A program made the position numbers and the translations under genes. This document shows, one piece after another, positions 44,295-53,460 of a stretch of DNA of 64,000 nt (position 1 is its first letter; each line of letters begins with the position of its first letter). The stretch is taken from NCBI GenBank assembly GCA_947644715.1, contig CANSAP010000003.1, forward strand, positions 1-64,000, read 5' to 3'. The notes below the pieces were generated by a model. That model saw nothing but the letters and a program-made list of their open reading frames with translations, ran no database searches and was not told where the DNA came from. The DNA is from an uncultured Bacteroidales bacterium. Lineage in GTDB: Bacteria; Bacteroidota; Bacteroidia; Bacteroidales; Muribaculaceae.

Positions 44295-45971
44295 ATGCTC
44301 AAGCATCTGCACATATCGAACTACGCTCTCATAGACCGGCTGGACGTTGACTTCGACCCTGGGCTATCTACCATTACGGGTGAGACGGGTGCCGGCAAGT
44401 CAATCATGCTCGGTGCCCTGTCGCTGCTTCTGGGGCAGCGCGCCGACAGCCGCAAAGCGGCCGGAGCTGCAGGCAAGACAGTGGTTGAGGGACTGTTTGA
44501 CGTGCGCGCTTTTCCGCATCTGGCCGGACTGCTTGCTGAACTTGACATTGATCCCTGCGAAGAGGGTGAGATGCTGCTGCGCCGCGAGGTGGCACCGACC
44601 GGACGCAGCCGCGCTTTCATCAATGACACTCCGGTTGCGCTGAACCTGCTCAGTCGTGTGGCCTCCGCCGTGATTGACATCCATTCGCAACATGCGAATC
44701 TGCTCATAGCCGACCGCAATTATCAGCTCAATCTGCTTGATGCCTACGCCGACAACACTGCGCTGCGCGAGAACTATCATGCGCTCTACACATCATATCG
44801 CGCCCTTCGCTCACGCATCAACGCCCTGAAGGAAGCTGCTGCGCATGCACGTGAGAATGAGGAGTTTATCGCCTTCCGGCTGGAGCACCTCAGGAAGCTT
44901 AAGCCGGTGGCCGGAGAGCAGGCTCGACTCGAGGCCAGACAGCAACTGCTGGCTGATGCGTCAGCAATCTCCGAAAACATCGGCGAGGCCCAGGGGCTGC
45001 TTACCGAGGGTGACACCGGGGTGCTCGACTCCCTCTCTTCAGCGGCCTCCCTGCTCCGCTCGGTTAACCTCGAGCTGTTTGAGCAGGAGCCTGACCTGCT
45101 TCCCCGTCTGGAAAGCGCTCGCATTGAATTGGCCGACATAGCCTCTACTCTCGAGGGATATCTCGAACGGGTAGAGGCTGACCCCAATGAGCTGGAACGC
45201 ACCGAAGCACGCTTGGATCAGATCTACGAAGCTCAGCGCCGTTTCGGCTGCGCCACAGAGCAGGAGCTGATTGACCTGCTCGCCCGACTCGAAAAAGAAT
45301 ATGCCTCCATCACGGGTGACGATGACGACCTCACTGACCTCGAAAAGGAATTGCATTCCCTTGGCAATCAACTGAAAGAGGCAGCCCGATTGCTGAGTGA
45401 GTCACGGCGCCGAAGCGCTGTCGACATTACTGACCGGCTGCTGGAGATGGCTCGCACTCTGGGGCTGCCAAATCTGCGGCTGTCTCTCTCGCTTGCTTCC
45501 GGGAAACTGACCTCTACGGGTGGTGACACCCCGGCTCTGCTCGTGGCCTTCAACAAAAACCAGGAGTTACGCGTTGTGCAAGAGGTGGCCTCCGGTGGCG
45601 AAATCTCCCGCCTGATGCTTTGCCTGAAGGCTCTCATGGCACGCCGAATGAATCTCCCCACGATTATTTTCGATGAGGTGGACACAGGAGTGAGCGGCGA
45701 TATTGCCGACCGCATGGGAGCACTGATGAGCGAAATGGCCGACACGTTGCAAGTGCTGACTATCACCCACTTACCCCAGGTAGCAGCCAAGGGAAGCCAC
45801 CAATTCAAGGTATACAAGCAGGACACGACTGACGCCACCCACACCCGAATGCGCAAGCTCTCCTCAACGGAGCGCGAGGAGGAGATTGCTGCAATGCTCT
45901 CCGGCGCTGACACAACTGAAGCCGCCCGCCTCAATGCCCGCACCCTGCTCAATGCCTCTTTAACGACTTAA
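44295..45971 (+). CDS. recN: DNA repair protein RecN
   Basis: 558 aa, SMC-like. Walker A GETGAGKS near residue 30, long coiled coils in the middle third (with a break near 250), then the ABC signature region VASGGEISRLML and Walker B TIIFDEVDTGVSG. It acts in double-strand-break repair. Seven bp after the DUF4835 stop. Confidence 0.96.
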   Translation: MLKHLHISNYALIDRLDVDFDPGLSTITGETGAGKSIMLGALSLLLGQRADSRKAAGAAGKTVVEGLFDVRAFPHLAGLLAELDIDPCEEGEMLLRREVAPTGRSRAFINDTPVALNLLSRVASAVIDIHSQHANLLIADRNYQLNLLDAYADNTALRENYHALYTSYRALRSRINALKEAAAHARENEEFIAFRLEHLRKLKPVAGEQARLEARQQLLADASAISENIGEAQGLLTEGDTGVLDSLSSAASLLRSVNLELFEQEPDLLPRLESARIELADIASTLEGYLERVEADPNELERTEARLDQIYEAQRRFGCATEQELIDLLARLEKEYASITGDDDDLTDLEKELHSLGNQLKEAARLLSESRRRSAVDITDRLLEMARTLGLPNLRLSLSLASGKLTSTGGDTPALLVAFNKNQELRVVQEVASGGEISRLMLCLKALMARRMNLPTIIFDEVDTGVSGDIADRMGALMSEMADTLQVLTITHLPQVAAKGSHQFKVYKQDTTDATHTRMRKLSSTEREEEIAAMLSGADTTEAARLNARTLLNASLTT

Positions 45972-45998
45972 CTCTCTCCCTACTAAGTATATAACCCT

Positions 45999-46760
45999 AT
46001 GATAAACAAAACAGACTACATATTCGGCCTGCGAGCCATAATCGAAGCCATCGAGGCCGGACGCGACATAGACAAAGTGCTGCTCCGAAAGGATTTGGCC
46101 GGAGGCGACCTCTCCCGCGAGCTCCTGCACAAAATCAAGGAATACGACATCCCCTCGCAGCGAGTGCCGCTGGAAAAACTCAACCGCATCACGATGAAGA
46201 ATCATCAGGGTGCGATTGCGTTGCTTTCAGCCGTGCCCTACCATTCCCTCGAGCAGCTCGTCCCCACCCTCTATGAGGAGGGTGCTCTCCCCTTCCTGGT
46301 GCTACTGGATGGTGTGACCGACGTGCGCAACTTCGGTGCCATCTGCCGCACAGCCGAGTGTGCCGGCGCTGATGCAGTGGTAATTCCCGAGCGTGGGAGC
46401 GCCACACCGAATGCCGATGCTATGAAGACCTCGGCCGGAGCGCTGATGCACCTGCCCGTCTGCCGTGTGCGTACCCTCAAGGAGGCCATCAGCTACCTTC
46501 AGGAGAGCGGCGTGACCGTAATCGGAGCCAGCGAAAAAGCCTCGGAGAGCTATACTGAGGTCGAGGCCACCGGCCCCGTGGCCATCGTGATGGGAGCAGA
46601 AGACACCGGCTTGTCGCCCGAGGTGCTCCGCGCCTGCGACCGCCTGGCAGCCATACCCATCCTTGGCTCCATCGGCTCGCTCAACGTCTCGGTGGCTGCC
46701 GGCGTAATGCTCTATGAAGTTGTGCGCCAGCGCCTTGCAGTCGGCATGAAGCCCGAATGA
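45999..46760 (+). CDS. rlmB: 23S rRNA (guanosine2251-2'-O)-methyltransferase RlmB/TrmH family
   Basis: 253 aa. An N-terminal substrate-binding domain (FGLRAIIEAIEAG) and a SPOUT fold with the knot motifs LDGVTDVRNFGAICRTAE, VMGAEDTGLS and PILGSIGSLNVSVAAGVMLYE. These fit RlmB, which methylates G2251 in the P loop; another TrmH-type target cannot be excluded. Confidence 0.9.
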   Translation: MINKTDYIFGLRAIIEAIEAGRDIDKVLLRKDLAGGDLSRELLHKIKEYDIPSQRVPLEKLNRITMKNHQGAIALLSAVPYHSLEQLVPTLYEEGALPFLVLLDGVTDVRNFGAICRTAECAGADAVVIPERGSATPNADAMKTSAGALMHLPVCRVRTLKEAISYLQESGVTVIGASEKASESYTEVEATGPVAIVMGAEDTGLSPEVLRACDRLAAIPILGSIGSLNVSVAAGVMLYEVVRQRLAVGMKPE

Positions 46761-46790
46761 TTTCGTAACTTATCTAACCCCTTTATAACC

Positions 46791-48587
46791 ATGAAGAAGA
46801 TACAAGCAGAATATCTGGCCGCCCTGCGCGACCTGATGCAGAAACAGGGTATCCACACAGTAATCATCTCCGGCACTGACCCCCATCAGAGCGAGAATCC
46901 CCCCGCACACTGGCGCGACCGCGAATGGCTCACCGGCTTCTGGAGCGCCAACGGCACCAACGGCACTGCCGTCGTGACCCCCGATGAGGCTCTCTGCTGG
47001 ACTGACTCCCGCTATTTCATCCAAGCCACCGAACAGCTCGAAGGCACCGGCTTCAAGATGATGGCTGAGGATGGCCCGGATGCCGTAAATCTCGTGGACT
47101 GGGTGACAGAGCACACCCCCGCCGATGCTATTGTGGCAATCGACGGCACCACATTCTCCATAAGCCAAGCACAGCAGCTTCAGCAGGAGCTGACTGACAA
47201 CAACATAAAGCTTCACACCGACTTCTCCCCCTTCGACGCAATCAACCCCAAGCGTCCCGGCACCCCGAAGAACAAGCTCTTCGTGCATGACGAGAAAATC
47301 GTGGGCGCTACCGTGGATGAGAAGATGGGCGCCATCCTCGCCGAAGTGAAGAATGAGCTGGCCAACGCCGTGATGCTCTCCAGCCTCGACGACATTGCCT
47401 GGGCTACCAACGTGCGCACTGCCGGCGATATCCTCTATTCACCCGTCTTTGTCAGCTATCTCTATATCAGCCCCGAGAAGCGCGTGCTTTTCGTTGATGC
47501 AGAGAAGGTTACTGAGGAGGTTGCCAAGCATCTGGCAAAATACTCAATTGAGGTTCAGCCCTACGAGGAGGTGTTTGACTTCGTGGCCCGACTTCCCAAA
47601 GAGACCCGACTGCTCATGGATCCGGCCAAGACCTCACGCACCCTCTACGATCGCCTGAGCTGCACACCGGTGTTCGGCGGTGCCGGCATAGCCAAGCTCA
47701 AGAGCATCAAGAACGAGCAGATGCTGCACAGCCTCGACCGCGCTATGGAGAAGGATGGCGTGGCTCTCACCCGCTTCTTCATGATGGTGGAAAAGGAGGC
47801 TTCCACAGGCAAGCTCACCGAGCTTGGCCTCTCGAAGGCTCTGCGCGCCGAGCGATTGAAAGACCCCGACTGCGTGGATGAATCATTCGCATCCATCGTA
47901 GGCTGGAACGGCAACGGAGCCATCGTGCACTACGAAGCCACCGAAGAGAGCAGCGTGACAATCGAAGGTAACGGCCTGCTGCTTGTCGACAGCGGCGGCC
48001 AGTACACCTGCGGCACCACCGACATAACCCGCACCATAGCCATCGGCACCCCCTCCAAGGATATGATTCATGACTTCACTCTCGTCATGAAAGGCCACAT
48101 CGCCCTGGCTCGCGCCATCTTCCCCGCAGGCACCACGGGCCATCAGCTCGACGTGCTGGCCCGCCAGTTCCTCTGGGCCGAGGGCAAAGCTTACTATCAT
48201 GGCACCGGCCACGGTGTAGGCTTCTTCATCAACTGCCACGAGGGTCCGCAGAGCATCCGTCTCAACTACGTGCCCACCCCTCTTGAGCCGGGCATGATTA
48301 CCTCCAACGAGCCTGGTCTTTACTTCGAGGGCCGCTACGGCATCCGTTGCGAAAACCTCATCGAGACCATCCCGGCCATGAAGAGCGAGTTCGGACAGTT
48401 CCTGAAGTTCCGCACCGCCACCCTCTTCCCCTTCGACCTGCGCCTGTTTGAGACAGCCATCATGACCGACGAGGAAATCGCTTGGGTGAACGACTACCAC
48501 ACTATGGTGCGCGAGCGCCTCACTCCGCTGCTCACAGCCGACGAAGCTGCCTGGATGGCCGAGAAGACAAAAACCTTAACACGATAA
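46791..48587 (+). CDS. Xaa-Pro aminopeptidase (aminopeptidase P family)
   Basis: 598 aa, the long three-domain form: two creatinase-like N-terminal domains and a C-terminal pita-bread catalytic domain. Dinuclear metal ligands are visible: both Asp in LVDSGGQYTCGTTDITRT, the His in GTGHGVG, and the Glu residues in SNEPGLY and RCENL. Cytosolic; cleaves N-terminal residues before Pro. 30 bp after rlmB. Confidence 0.94.
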   Translation: MKKIQAEYLAALRDLMQKQGIHTVIISGTDPHQSENPPAHWRDREWLTGFWSANGTNGTAVVTPDEALCWTDSRYFIQATEQLEGTGFKMMAEDGPDAVNLVDWVTEHTPADAIVAIDGTTFSISQAQQLQQELTDNNIKLHTDFSPFDAINPKRPGTPKNKLFVHDEKIVGATVDEKMGAILAEVKNELANAVMLSSLDDIAWATNVRTAGDILYSPVFVSYLYISPEKRVLFVDAEKVTEEVAKHLAKYSIEVQPYEEVFDFVARLPKETRLLMDPAKTSRTLYDRLSCTPVFGGAGIAKLKSIKNEQMLHSLDRAMEKDGVALTRFFMMVEKEASTGKLTELGLSKALRAERLKDPDCVDESFASIVGWNGNGAIVHYEATEESSVTIEGNGLLLVDSGGQYTCGTTDITRTIAIGTPSKDMIHDFTLVMKGHIALARAIFPAGTTGHQLDVLARQFLWAEGKAYYHGTGHGVGFFINCHEGPQSIRLNYVPTPLEPGMITSNEPGLYFEGRYGIRCENLIETIPAMKSEFGQFLKFRTATLFPFDLRLFETAIMTDEEIAWVNDYHTMVRERLTPLLTADEAAWMAEKTKTLTR

Positions 48588-48593
48588 TTGCAC

Positions 48594-49115
48594 ATGGCTA
48601 TAATTCAGGAAGTAAGAGGATTCACTCCCGAGATTGGCGAGAATACTTTTCTTGCCGCCAACGCCGTAGTGGTGGGTGACGTAGTGATTGGCCGCGATTG
48701 CAGCGTGTGGTTCAGCACCGTGCTGCGCGGCGACGTAAACTCCATCCGCATCGGCGACCGTGTGAACATTCAGGACGGCTCCGTGCTCCACACCCTCTAT
48801 CAGAAGAGCACCATTGAGATTGGCAACGATGTCTCCATCGGCCACAACGTAGTGCTTCACGGCTGCAAAATCCATGACCTGGCACTCATCGGCATGGGCG
48901 CCATAGTGATGGATGATGCCGAAGTCGGAGAAGGGGCGCTCGTGGCCGCCGGCTCCGTTGTGCTCAGCCGCACCAAGATAGGGCCTCACGAGATGTGGGC
49001 CGGCTCCCCCGCCAAATTCATCAAGATGGTAGAGCCGGAGAAAGCCGCTGAAATGAATCAGAAGATAGCCAAGAACTATCTGATGTACTCAACCTGGTAT
49101 GGCGAGCAAGATTAA
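48594..49115 (+). CDS. Gamma-class carbonic anhydrase-like hexapeptide protein
   Basis: 173 aa from ATG 48594. A left-handed beta helix of hexapeptide repeats with a C-terminal helix. The zinc-ligand trio is present as His66 (DGSVLH), His84 and His89 (GHNVVLH), and VLRGDVNSIRIGDRVNIQD matches the active-site region. Some members of this YrdA/CaiE-like group are inactive as anhydrases, so activity is not assured. Six bp after the aminopeptidase stop. Confidence 0.88.
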   Translation: MAIIQEVRGFTPEIGENTFLAANAVVVGDVVIGRDCSVWFSTVLRGDVNSIRIGDRVNIQDGSVLHTLYQKSTIEIGNDVSIGHNVVLHGCKIHDLALIGMGAIVMDDAEVGEGALVAAGSVVLSRTKIGPHEMWAGSPAKFIKMVEPEKAAEMNQKIAKNYLMYSTWYGEQD

Positions 49116-49141
49116 TCCCATGCCCATACACCCATAACCGT

Positions 49142-49187
49142 CAGCCGCGCCCCAAAAACTCTCAGGGCGCGGCTGTTGTTTACTTTA
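49142..49187 (+). terminator. Intrinsic terminator of the dnaN-to-carbonic-anhydrase run
   Basis: CAGCCGCGCCC/GGGCGCGGCTG (49142-49152, 49165-49175), an 11-bp stem with a 12-nt loop, followed by TTGTTTACTTTAT. Confidence 0.85.
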
Positions 49188-49197
49188 TAAATTTTAA

Positions 49198-49233
49198 TCT
49201 ATGAATGGCACTATATCTATGAATGGCACTATA
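49198..49233 (+). repeat. In-frame 18-bp direct duplication over the start codon of the ZIP gene
   Basis: TCTATGAATGGCACTATA occurs twice head to tail (49198-49215, 49216-49233). It duplicates the ATG and gives the protein the N-terminus MNGTIS-MNGTII, with two equivalent start codons. Confidence 0.9.
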
Positions 49234-49998
49234 ATAGCACTGTTATTACCGCTTGCCGGGACCACTCTGGGCGCGGCCTGCGTATATCTGATTAAGGAGC
49301 GGATGCCTGCCGGCGTGCAGAAAACACTCATCGGGTTTGCCGCCGGAGTGATGGTGGCCGCCTCGGTGTGGTCGCTGCTGATTCCGGCCATGGAGATGGA
49401 GATTGACTCCGGCGCATGGCGCGTACTGCCGGCTGTCATCGGCCTGCTGGCCGGCTTCCTTTTCCTGCTTCTGCTCGACCGCATAACCCCTCACCAGCAC
49501 CTGCTCGACGGCGAGAGCGAAGGCCCGCGCAGCAAACTCTCCCGCACCACCAAACTCGCACTGGCCGTCACGCTTCACAATATACCTGAAGGGATGGCGG
49601 TCGGGGTGACACTTGCCGCCGCGCTCGAGCATAACGCCTTCATCTCAATGGCGGGCGCAATAGCCCTGTCAGTCGGCATAGCCGTGCAGAACTTTCCGGA
49701 GGGAGCGATTGTTTCGATGCCCTTGCGCACTGTCGGCAACAGTTCCCATAAATCCTTCATTATCGGCGCCTTAAGCGGGGCCGTCGAGCCGATAGCCGCC
49801 CTGCTCACACTCATCTTCGCTTCCGTAGTGATGCCCGCACTCCCCTATCTGCTTGCCTTTGCCGCCGGGGCAATGCTATATGTCGTGGTTGAAGAACTGA
49901 TTCCGGAGACACAGGAAGGCTCGCACTCCAACCTCGGCACCCTCGGGTTCGCTGTGGGCTTCGCCCTGATGATGATTCTCGACGTGCTCCTGGGTTGA
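49201..49998 (+). CDS. ZIP-family metal transporter
   Basis: 265 aa, about eight membrane helices. The metal-site helices carry LHNIPEGMAVG (TM4) and VQNFPEGAIVSM (TM5), the paired H/N-x-x-P-E-G motifs of ZupT-like importers of zinc and other divalent metals. The usual His-rich loop between TM3 and TM4 is short (TPHQHLLDGESEGPRSKL). Two in-frame ATGs 18 bp apart result from the duplication at the start; either may be used. Monocistronic. Confidence 0.92.
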   Translation: MNGTISMNGTIIALLLPLAGTTLGAACVYLIKERMPAGVQKTLIGFAAGVMVAASVWSLLIPAMEMEIDSGAWRVLPAVIGLLAGFLFLLLLDRITPHQHLLDGESEGPRSKLSRTTKLALAVTLHNIPEGMAVGVTLAAALEHNAFISMAGAIALSVGIAVQNFPEGAIVSMPLRTVGNSSHKSFIIGALSGAVEPIAALLTLIFASVVMPALPYLLAFAAGAMLYVVVEELIPETQEGSHSNLGTLGFAVGFALMMILDVLLG

Positions 49999-50068
49999 AC
50001 ATTCTATCGGTTGTCGACGTTAGTTAATTGACTGTTGTCGGCTTAATATGTGATTTTGTCGATTTTCA

Positions 50069-50100
50069 TTTGCAGGATAGAAAATATATATTTACCTTTG
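50069..50100 (+). promoter_or_regulatory. Promoter of the DUF805 gene
   Basis: TTTG (50069-50072), 20 bp, TACCTTTG (50093-50100): a perfect match to the phylum consensus. The leader is about 37 nt. Confidence 0.75.
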
Positions 50101-50143
50101 CAATATCAAGAAACACAAGTATAACCCTAATCCCTGTTTCCCT

Positions 50144-50584
50144 ATGTATCAGTATCAAGTTTCCTTCGGCCAGGCAATCTCCCGCGCATTCTCCAAGTAC
50201 TGCTGCTTCACCGGCCGCGCATCCCGTTCTGAATTTTGGTGGTTCGTGCTCTTCAACTTCCTTGTGAGCATGGTTCTCTCGATTCCCGCCGGCTTCACCG
50301 CAGGCATCAACATTGCCGATGCTATCAAGTCCGGAGCCACAGAAGTGCCCACATCAGGCATGAGTGCATGGTCAATCATCAGCTACATCTGGTCGCTCAT
50401 CATCCTGCTCCCCTCAATGGGTCTGCTTTGGCGCCGCCTGCATGACACAGGTCGCTCCGGCTGGAACTGGTGCTGGGGATTCCTGCCCGTCATCGGTTGG
50501 ATTATCCTGCTCGTCTATGAATGCCAACAGAGCCAGCCGGTCGAAAACAAATATGGCCCCGTGCCCAATCTGACTCAGGCATAA
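50144..50584 (+). CDS. DUF805 family membrane protein
   Basis: 146 aa. The N-terminal FGQAISRAFSKYCCFTGRASRSEFWWFVLFN motif and LLWRRLHDTGRSGWN are hallmarks of DUF805; three or four hydrophobic helices follow, ending NKYGPVPN. Inner membrane, function unknown, often linked loosely to stress or polymer phenotypes. Own promoter. Confidence 0.92.
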   Translation: MYQYQVSFGQAISRAFSKYCCFTGRASRSEFWWFVLFNFLVSMVLSIPAGFTAGINIADAIKSGATEVPTSGMSAWSIISYIWSLIILLPSMGLLWRRLHDTGRSGWNWCWGFLPVIGWIILLVYECQQSQPVENKYGPVPNLTQA

Positions 50585-50669
50585 CACCCCTCTCATCACA
50601 GAAAATTACACTGCAAAACAGTATGTTTTGAGGAAAAATCGTACTTTCTTGCACCCCCCCGTAATTTTC

Positions 50670-50700
50670 TTGCAGATTCCAAAAATTCGATATACCTTTG
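50670..50700 (+). promoter_or_regulatory. Promoter of the TonB-type outer-membrane protein gene
   Basis: TTG (50670-50672), 20 bp, TACCTTTG (50693-50700). It runs straight into a 12-bp inverted repeat. Confidence 0.75.
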
Positions 50701-50729
50701 CGGGCAGCTTTGTCACAAAAGCTGCCCGC
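50700..50729 (+). promoter_or_regulatory. 12-bp inverted repeat at the start site of the outer-membrane protein gene
   Basis: GCGGGCAGCTTT (50700-50711) and AAAGCTGCCCGC (50718-50729), loop 6 nt, overlapping the last base of the -7 box and the expected start (~50706). No T-run follows. Either an operator or a 5' stabilising hairpin. Confidence 0.65.
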
Positions 50730-50794
50730 ACTGCGTAATATATGCATACGACCCTCTCCCTGACTCTACGGAATATCTAACTTTTTATCTTCTT

Positions 50795-53032
50795 ATGCGT
50801 CTCTTCAAGCTTCTGCTAACTATTTTCTCGGCTATGGCCGCTTTCTCAGCCTTTGCCGATGAGCCGAACGACTCCGTCGTTTACGCTCCAACCGACTCTA
50901 TATCAGGCATCATGGAGCTTGAAGGAGTGGAAGTAACTGCACGTAAGCCTCTTATCCAGACTGAGGCCGACCGCCTGACATATAATGTGGACGAAGATCC
51001 GGCTGCCGCCTCCAATAATGTCATTGAGATGATGCGAAAGGTGCCGATGCTCAGTGTCGACGGAGAGGATAATGTGAAACTCAAGGGGGAAGAGAATTAT
51101 AAAATATACCTTAACGGCAAGCCTGACCCGACACTCTCGAGCAACTACAAAGAGGTGCTGCGCAGTATGCCGGCCTCTACGGTCAAGAAAATCGAAGTAA
51201 TCACCGAGCCCGGAGCAAAATATGATGCCGAGGGTCTGGGCGGCATAATCAACATCATCACCTTCTCGGGCACCCGCCTGGAGGGCTACACGGTGAATCT
51301 CGGGGTATATGCCGGCAACACCAGCGCCTCTGAATATCTCTATGGCACCATCAAGCTCGGCAACGTAACCCTGAGCGCCAATTACAGCCACAACAACAGT
51401 TACAGCCCCGCCTCAACCTCCAACAATACTCTCACATACACCGAGCAGACCTCTCCCTACCAATGGATTCGCAACTCCCGCAGCAAGAACACCGGCTACT
51501 CCAACTACGGCTCGCTGCAGATGTCCTGGGAGCCTGACACTCTCAACCTCTTCACTGTCTCCGCAAACCTCTGGCAAGGCAACTACAAGGGACGCCCTTA
51601 CAGCTATTCCTACTACACCGACCGCACCGGAGCCACCATCGCCTCCTATAACTACCGGGGTGATGCCCGCAATGACTATACTAATGTAGGCGCACAAGCC
51701 AACTGGCAGCACAACTTCTCTTCGCCGGAACGCAACATTGTGCTTTCATACAAGTACGACTACGGCCACTCACTCTCCGACGCCGATTACTTCTATGAGG
51801 ATGTGGTCAATTTCCCTGAAGGTGACCTGCCCGACAAGCGCGTGCACTCCAAATATCCCACTCATGAGCATACCTTCCAGGCCGACTACACTAACCCCTT
51901 CAATAAGAAACACACGCTGGAAATCGGTGCAAAGTACATCCTGCGACAGAATTATGGCGACACCTATAACGCTGTGCTTCAGGATGGTTTATGGATTCCG
52001 GATACCCCTAACTGCATCGACATGAAGCAGTTTCAGGATGTAGGCTCCGTCTATGCCTCTTACATTGGCAAGTTCGGGAAACTGATGACGAAGGCAGGCT
52101 TGCGCTACGAATTCACCCACATGGGCACCCGCTTCCGCACTCCTGGTCACACCGACTTCACCACCAACCTGCAAGACCCCGTGCCAAGCGCTCTCATCTC
52201 CTGGCGCATCAATGATGCTTCCAACATCAAGGCCTCTTACCGCATGTCAATCACGCGCCCGGCCGTGAGCCAACTCGACCCCACTATGAACACCGCCTCC
52301 CCCGGTGCGCTCTCCTACGGTAATCCCGACCTTACCTCTGAGAACAGTCACTATGCCTCACTCTCCTATTCAAACTACGGCGGTTCGCTCGGCGGCGAAA
52401 TCTCGGCTGGTTATTCCCGCTCCAACAATCTGATTACCAACTATTCTTTCGTCGATGCGGAGGGAATCATACGCACCACTTACGGCAACATGGGCCACAG
52501 TGAAGGTGTGAATCTGAATGCCTATCTGAACTGGCGCCCCGTCACAGGGCTTGCCTTCAATCTCTCAGGGGGCGCCCGCTACGCACACTTCCGTTGCCCG
52601 CAAATCAATCTTGACTCCGACGGCTGGGGCTCAAACCTCTATTTCTCCGCTGACTACACTCTCCCCTCAAAGTGGGAATTCGGTCTCTACGGAGGATGGT
52701 ACTATCAGGGAGTCTACATGCAGTACAGAAGCAACACCGCCTCAAGCTGGTACGGACTCTCAGTCTCCAAGAACCTGTGGAACGACCGCGTCACCATCTC
52801 CCTTTCAGCCAGCGACTTCTTCGAGCCTTACATGCGCTACAAGAGTACTATCACCGGCCCGGGCTACGTGCAACAGAGCTGGAGCAGATACTGCAACTGG
52901 AGCATTCACACAGGTGTACGTGTGCGCCTCGGCTCCCTCTCAGTCTCCGTCAAACAGACTGCCAAGTCAGTCAGCAACGACGACCTCTCCTCCGGCGGCG
53001 GACAGGGTAGCGGCCAAGGTGGCAATAAGTAA
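50795..53032 (+). CDS. TonB-dependent-receptor-like outer-membrane beta-barrel protein
   Basis: 745 aa. Signal peptide to about residue 21. A plug domain follows (LEGVEVTARKPLIQTEADRL, then VIEMMRKVPMLSVDGEDNVKL and GGIINIIT), then a large barrel of alternating aromatic strands. The N-terminal carboxypeptidase-like domain of SusC proteins is missing and no susD follows, so it belongs to the shorter barrel type with an OMP_b-brl_3-like domain. The C-terminus ends in a Gly/Ser/Gln tail (SSGGGQGSGQGGNK) instead of the aromatic residue usual for barrels. Substrate unknown. Confidence 0.88.
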   Translation: MRLFKLLLTIFSAMAAFSAFADEPNDSVVYAPTDSISGIMELEGVEVTARKPLIQTEADRLTYNVDEDPAAASNNVIEMMRKVPMLSVDGEDNVKLKGEENYKIYLNGKPDPTLSSNYKEVLRSMPASTVKKIEVITEPGAKYDAEGLGGIINIITFSGTRLEGYTVNLGVYAGNTSASEYLYGTIKLGNVTLSANYSHNNSYSPASTSNNTLTYTEQTSPYQWIRNSRSKNTGYSNYGSLQMSWEPDTLNLFTVSANLWQGNYKGRPYSYSYYTDRTGATIASYNYRGDARNDYTNVGAQANWQHNFSSPERNIVLSYKYDYGHSLSDADYFYEDVVNFPEGDLPDKRVHSKYPTHEHTFQADYTNPFNKKHTLEIGAKYILRQNYGDTYNAVLQDGLWIPDTPNCIDMKQFQDVGSVYASYIGKFGKLMTKAGLRYEFTHMGTRFRTPGHTDFTTNLQDPVPSALISWRINDASNIKASYRMSITRPAVSQLDPTMNTASPGALSYGNPDLTSENSHYASLSYSNYGGSLGGEISAGYSRSNNLITNYSFVDAEGIIRTTYGNMGHSEGVNLNAYLNWRPVTGLAFNLSGGARYAHFRCPQINLDSDGWGSNLYFSADYTLPSKWEFGLYGGWYYQGVYMQYRSNTASSWYGLSVSKNLWNDRVTISLSASDFFEPYMRYKSTITGPGYVQQSWSRYCNWSIHTGVRVRLGSLSVSVKQTAKSVSNDDLSSGGGQGSGQGGNK

Positions 53033-53033
53033 C

Positions 53034-53336
53034 CTAATCCCGGTTCTTGCGTTTGGGGTTGGCCGGAAACCACCCCTTGCGCACCCTCTCCCGCTGCTCG
53101 CGCACCTCCAGGATGCTCCAGAAAGAAGAGAACCCGATGACGGCCAGAATGGCGGAAGCATACACACCCTCGCAAAAGAATGCGCCGGCCAACGCCGCAA
53201 TCCCTACGGTAAGAAAGGCATAGTTCACCTTCTGTCCGAAATAATATTCACCCTTGATTACCAGCGGATGAAACAGGCCGATAATCAGGAACGTCGTAAG
53301 CCCGATGACCGGGCCGGTCCAATTGAAGTTTTCCAT
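53034..53336 (-). CDS. DUF4491 family membrane protein
   Basis: 100 aa, three membrane helices (FNWTGPVIGLTTFLIIGLFHPLV; YAFLTVGIAALAGAFF; ASAILAVIGFSSFWSI) and the family's C-terminal KGWFPANPKRK. Bacteroidota-specific, function unknown. It converges on the outer-membrane gene with one base between the stops. Confidence 0.9.
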   Translation of the reverse strand: MENFNWTGPVIGLTTFLIIGLFHPLVIKGEYYFGQKVNYAFLTVGIAALAGAFFCEGVYASAILAVIGFSSFWSILEVREQRERVRKGWFPANPKRKNRD

Positions 53337-53357
53337 ACTTTATAATAACCGTGGGGC

Positions 53358-53432
53358 GTGTGTCAAAATGTGAACCCGACGCTGAATGGCGCGGAGCGCC
53401 ATGCGTTTACTTCAGTAAGAATTTTGACACAC
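53358..53432. repeat. Dispersed palindromic repeat, copy C (inverted form)
   Basis: GTGTGTCAAAAT (53358-53369) and ATTTTGACACAC (53421-53432) are perfect 12-bp terminal inverted repeats around the shared core GGCGCGGAGCGCC (53388-53400). The left half matches copy A's first sub-unit, the right half its second. A 75-bp MITE-like unit with no coding capacity. Confidence 0.75.
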
Positions 53433-53460
53433 CCTCCACAAAATTATGTTGCGTCAGTAA

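Noticed and set aside
50670-50729. Phase-variable invertible promoter at the outer-membrane gene
   Set aside because: The arms are only 6 nt apart, so the promoter is not between two inverted repeats and cannot be flipped by them.
53358-53432. Insertion-sequence remnant
   Set aside because: It has 12-bp terminal inverted repeats but only 75 bp, no transposase remnant and no clear target duplication; kept as a repeat instead.
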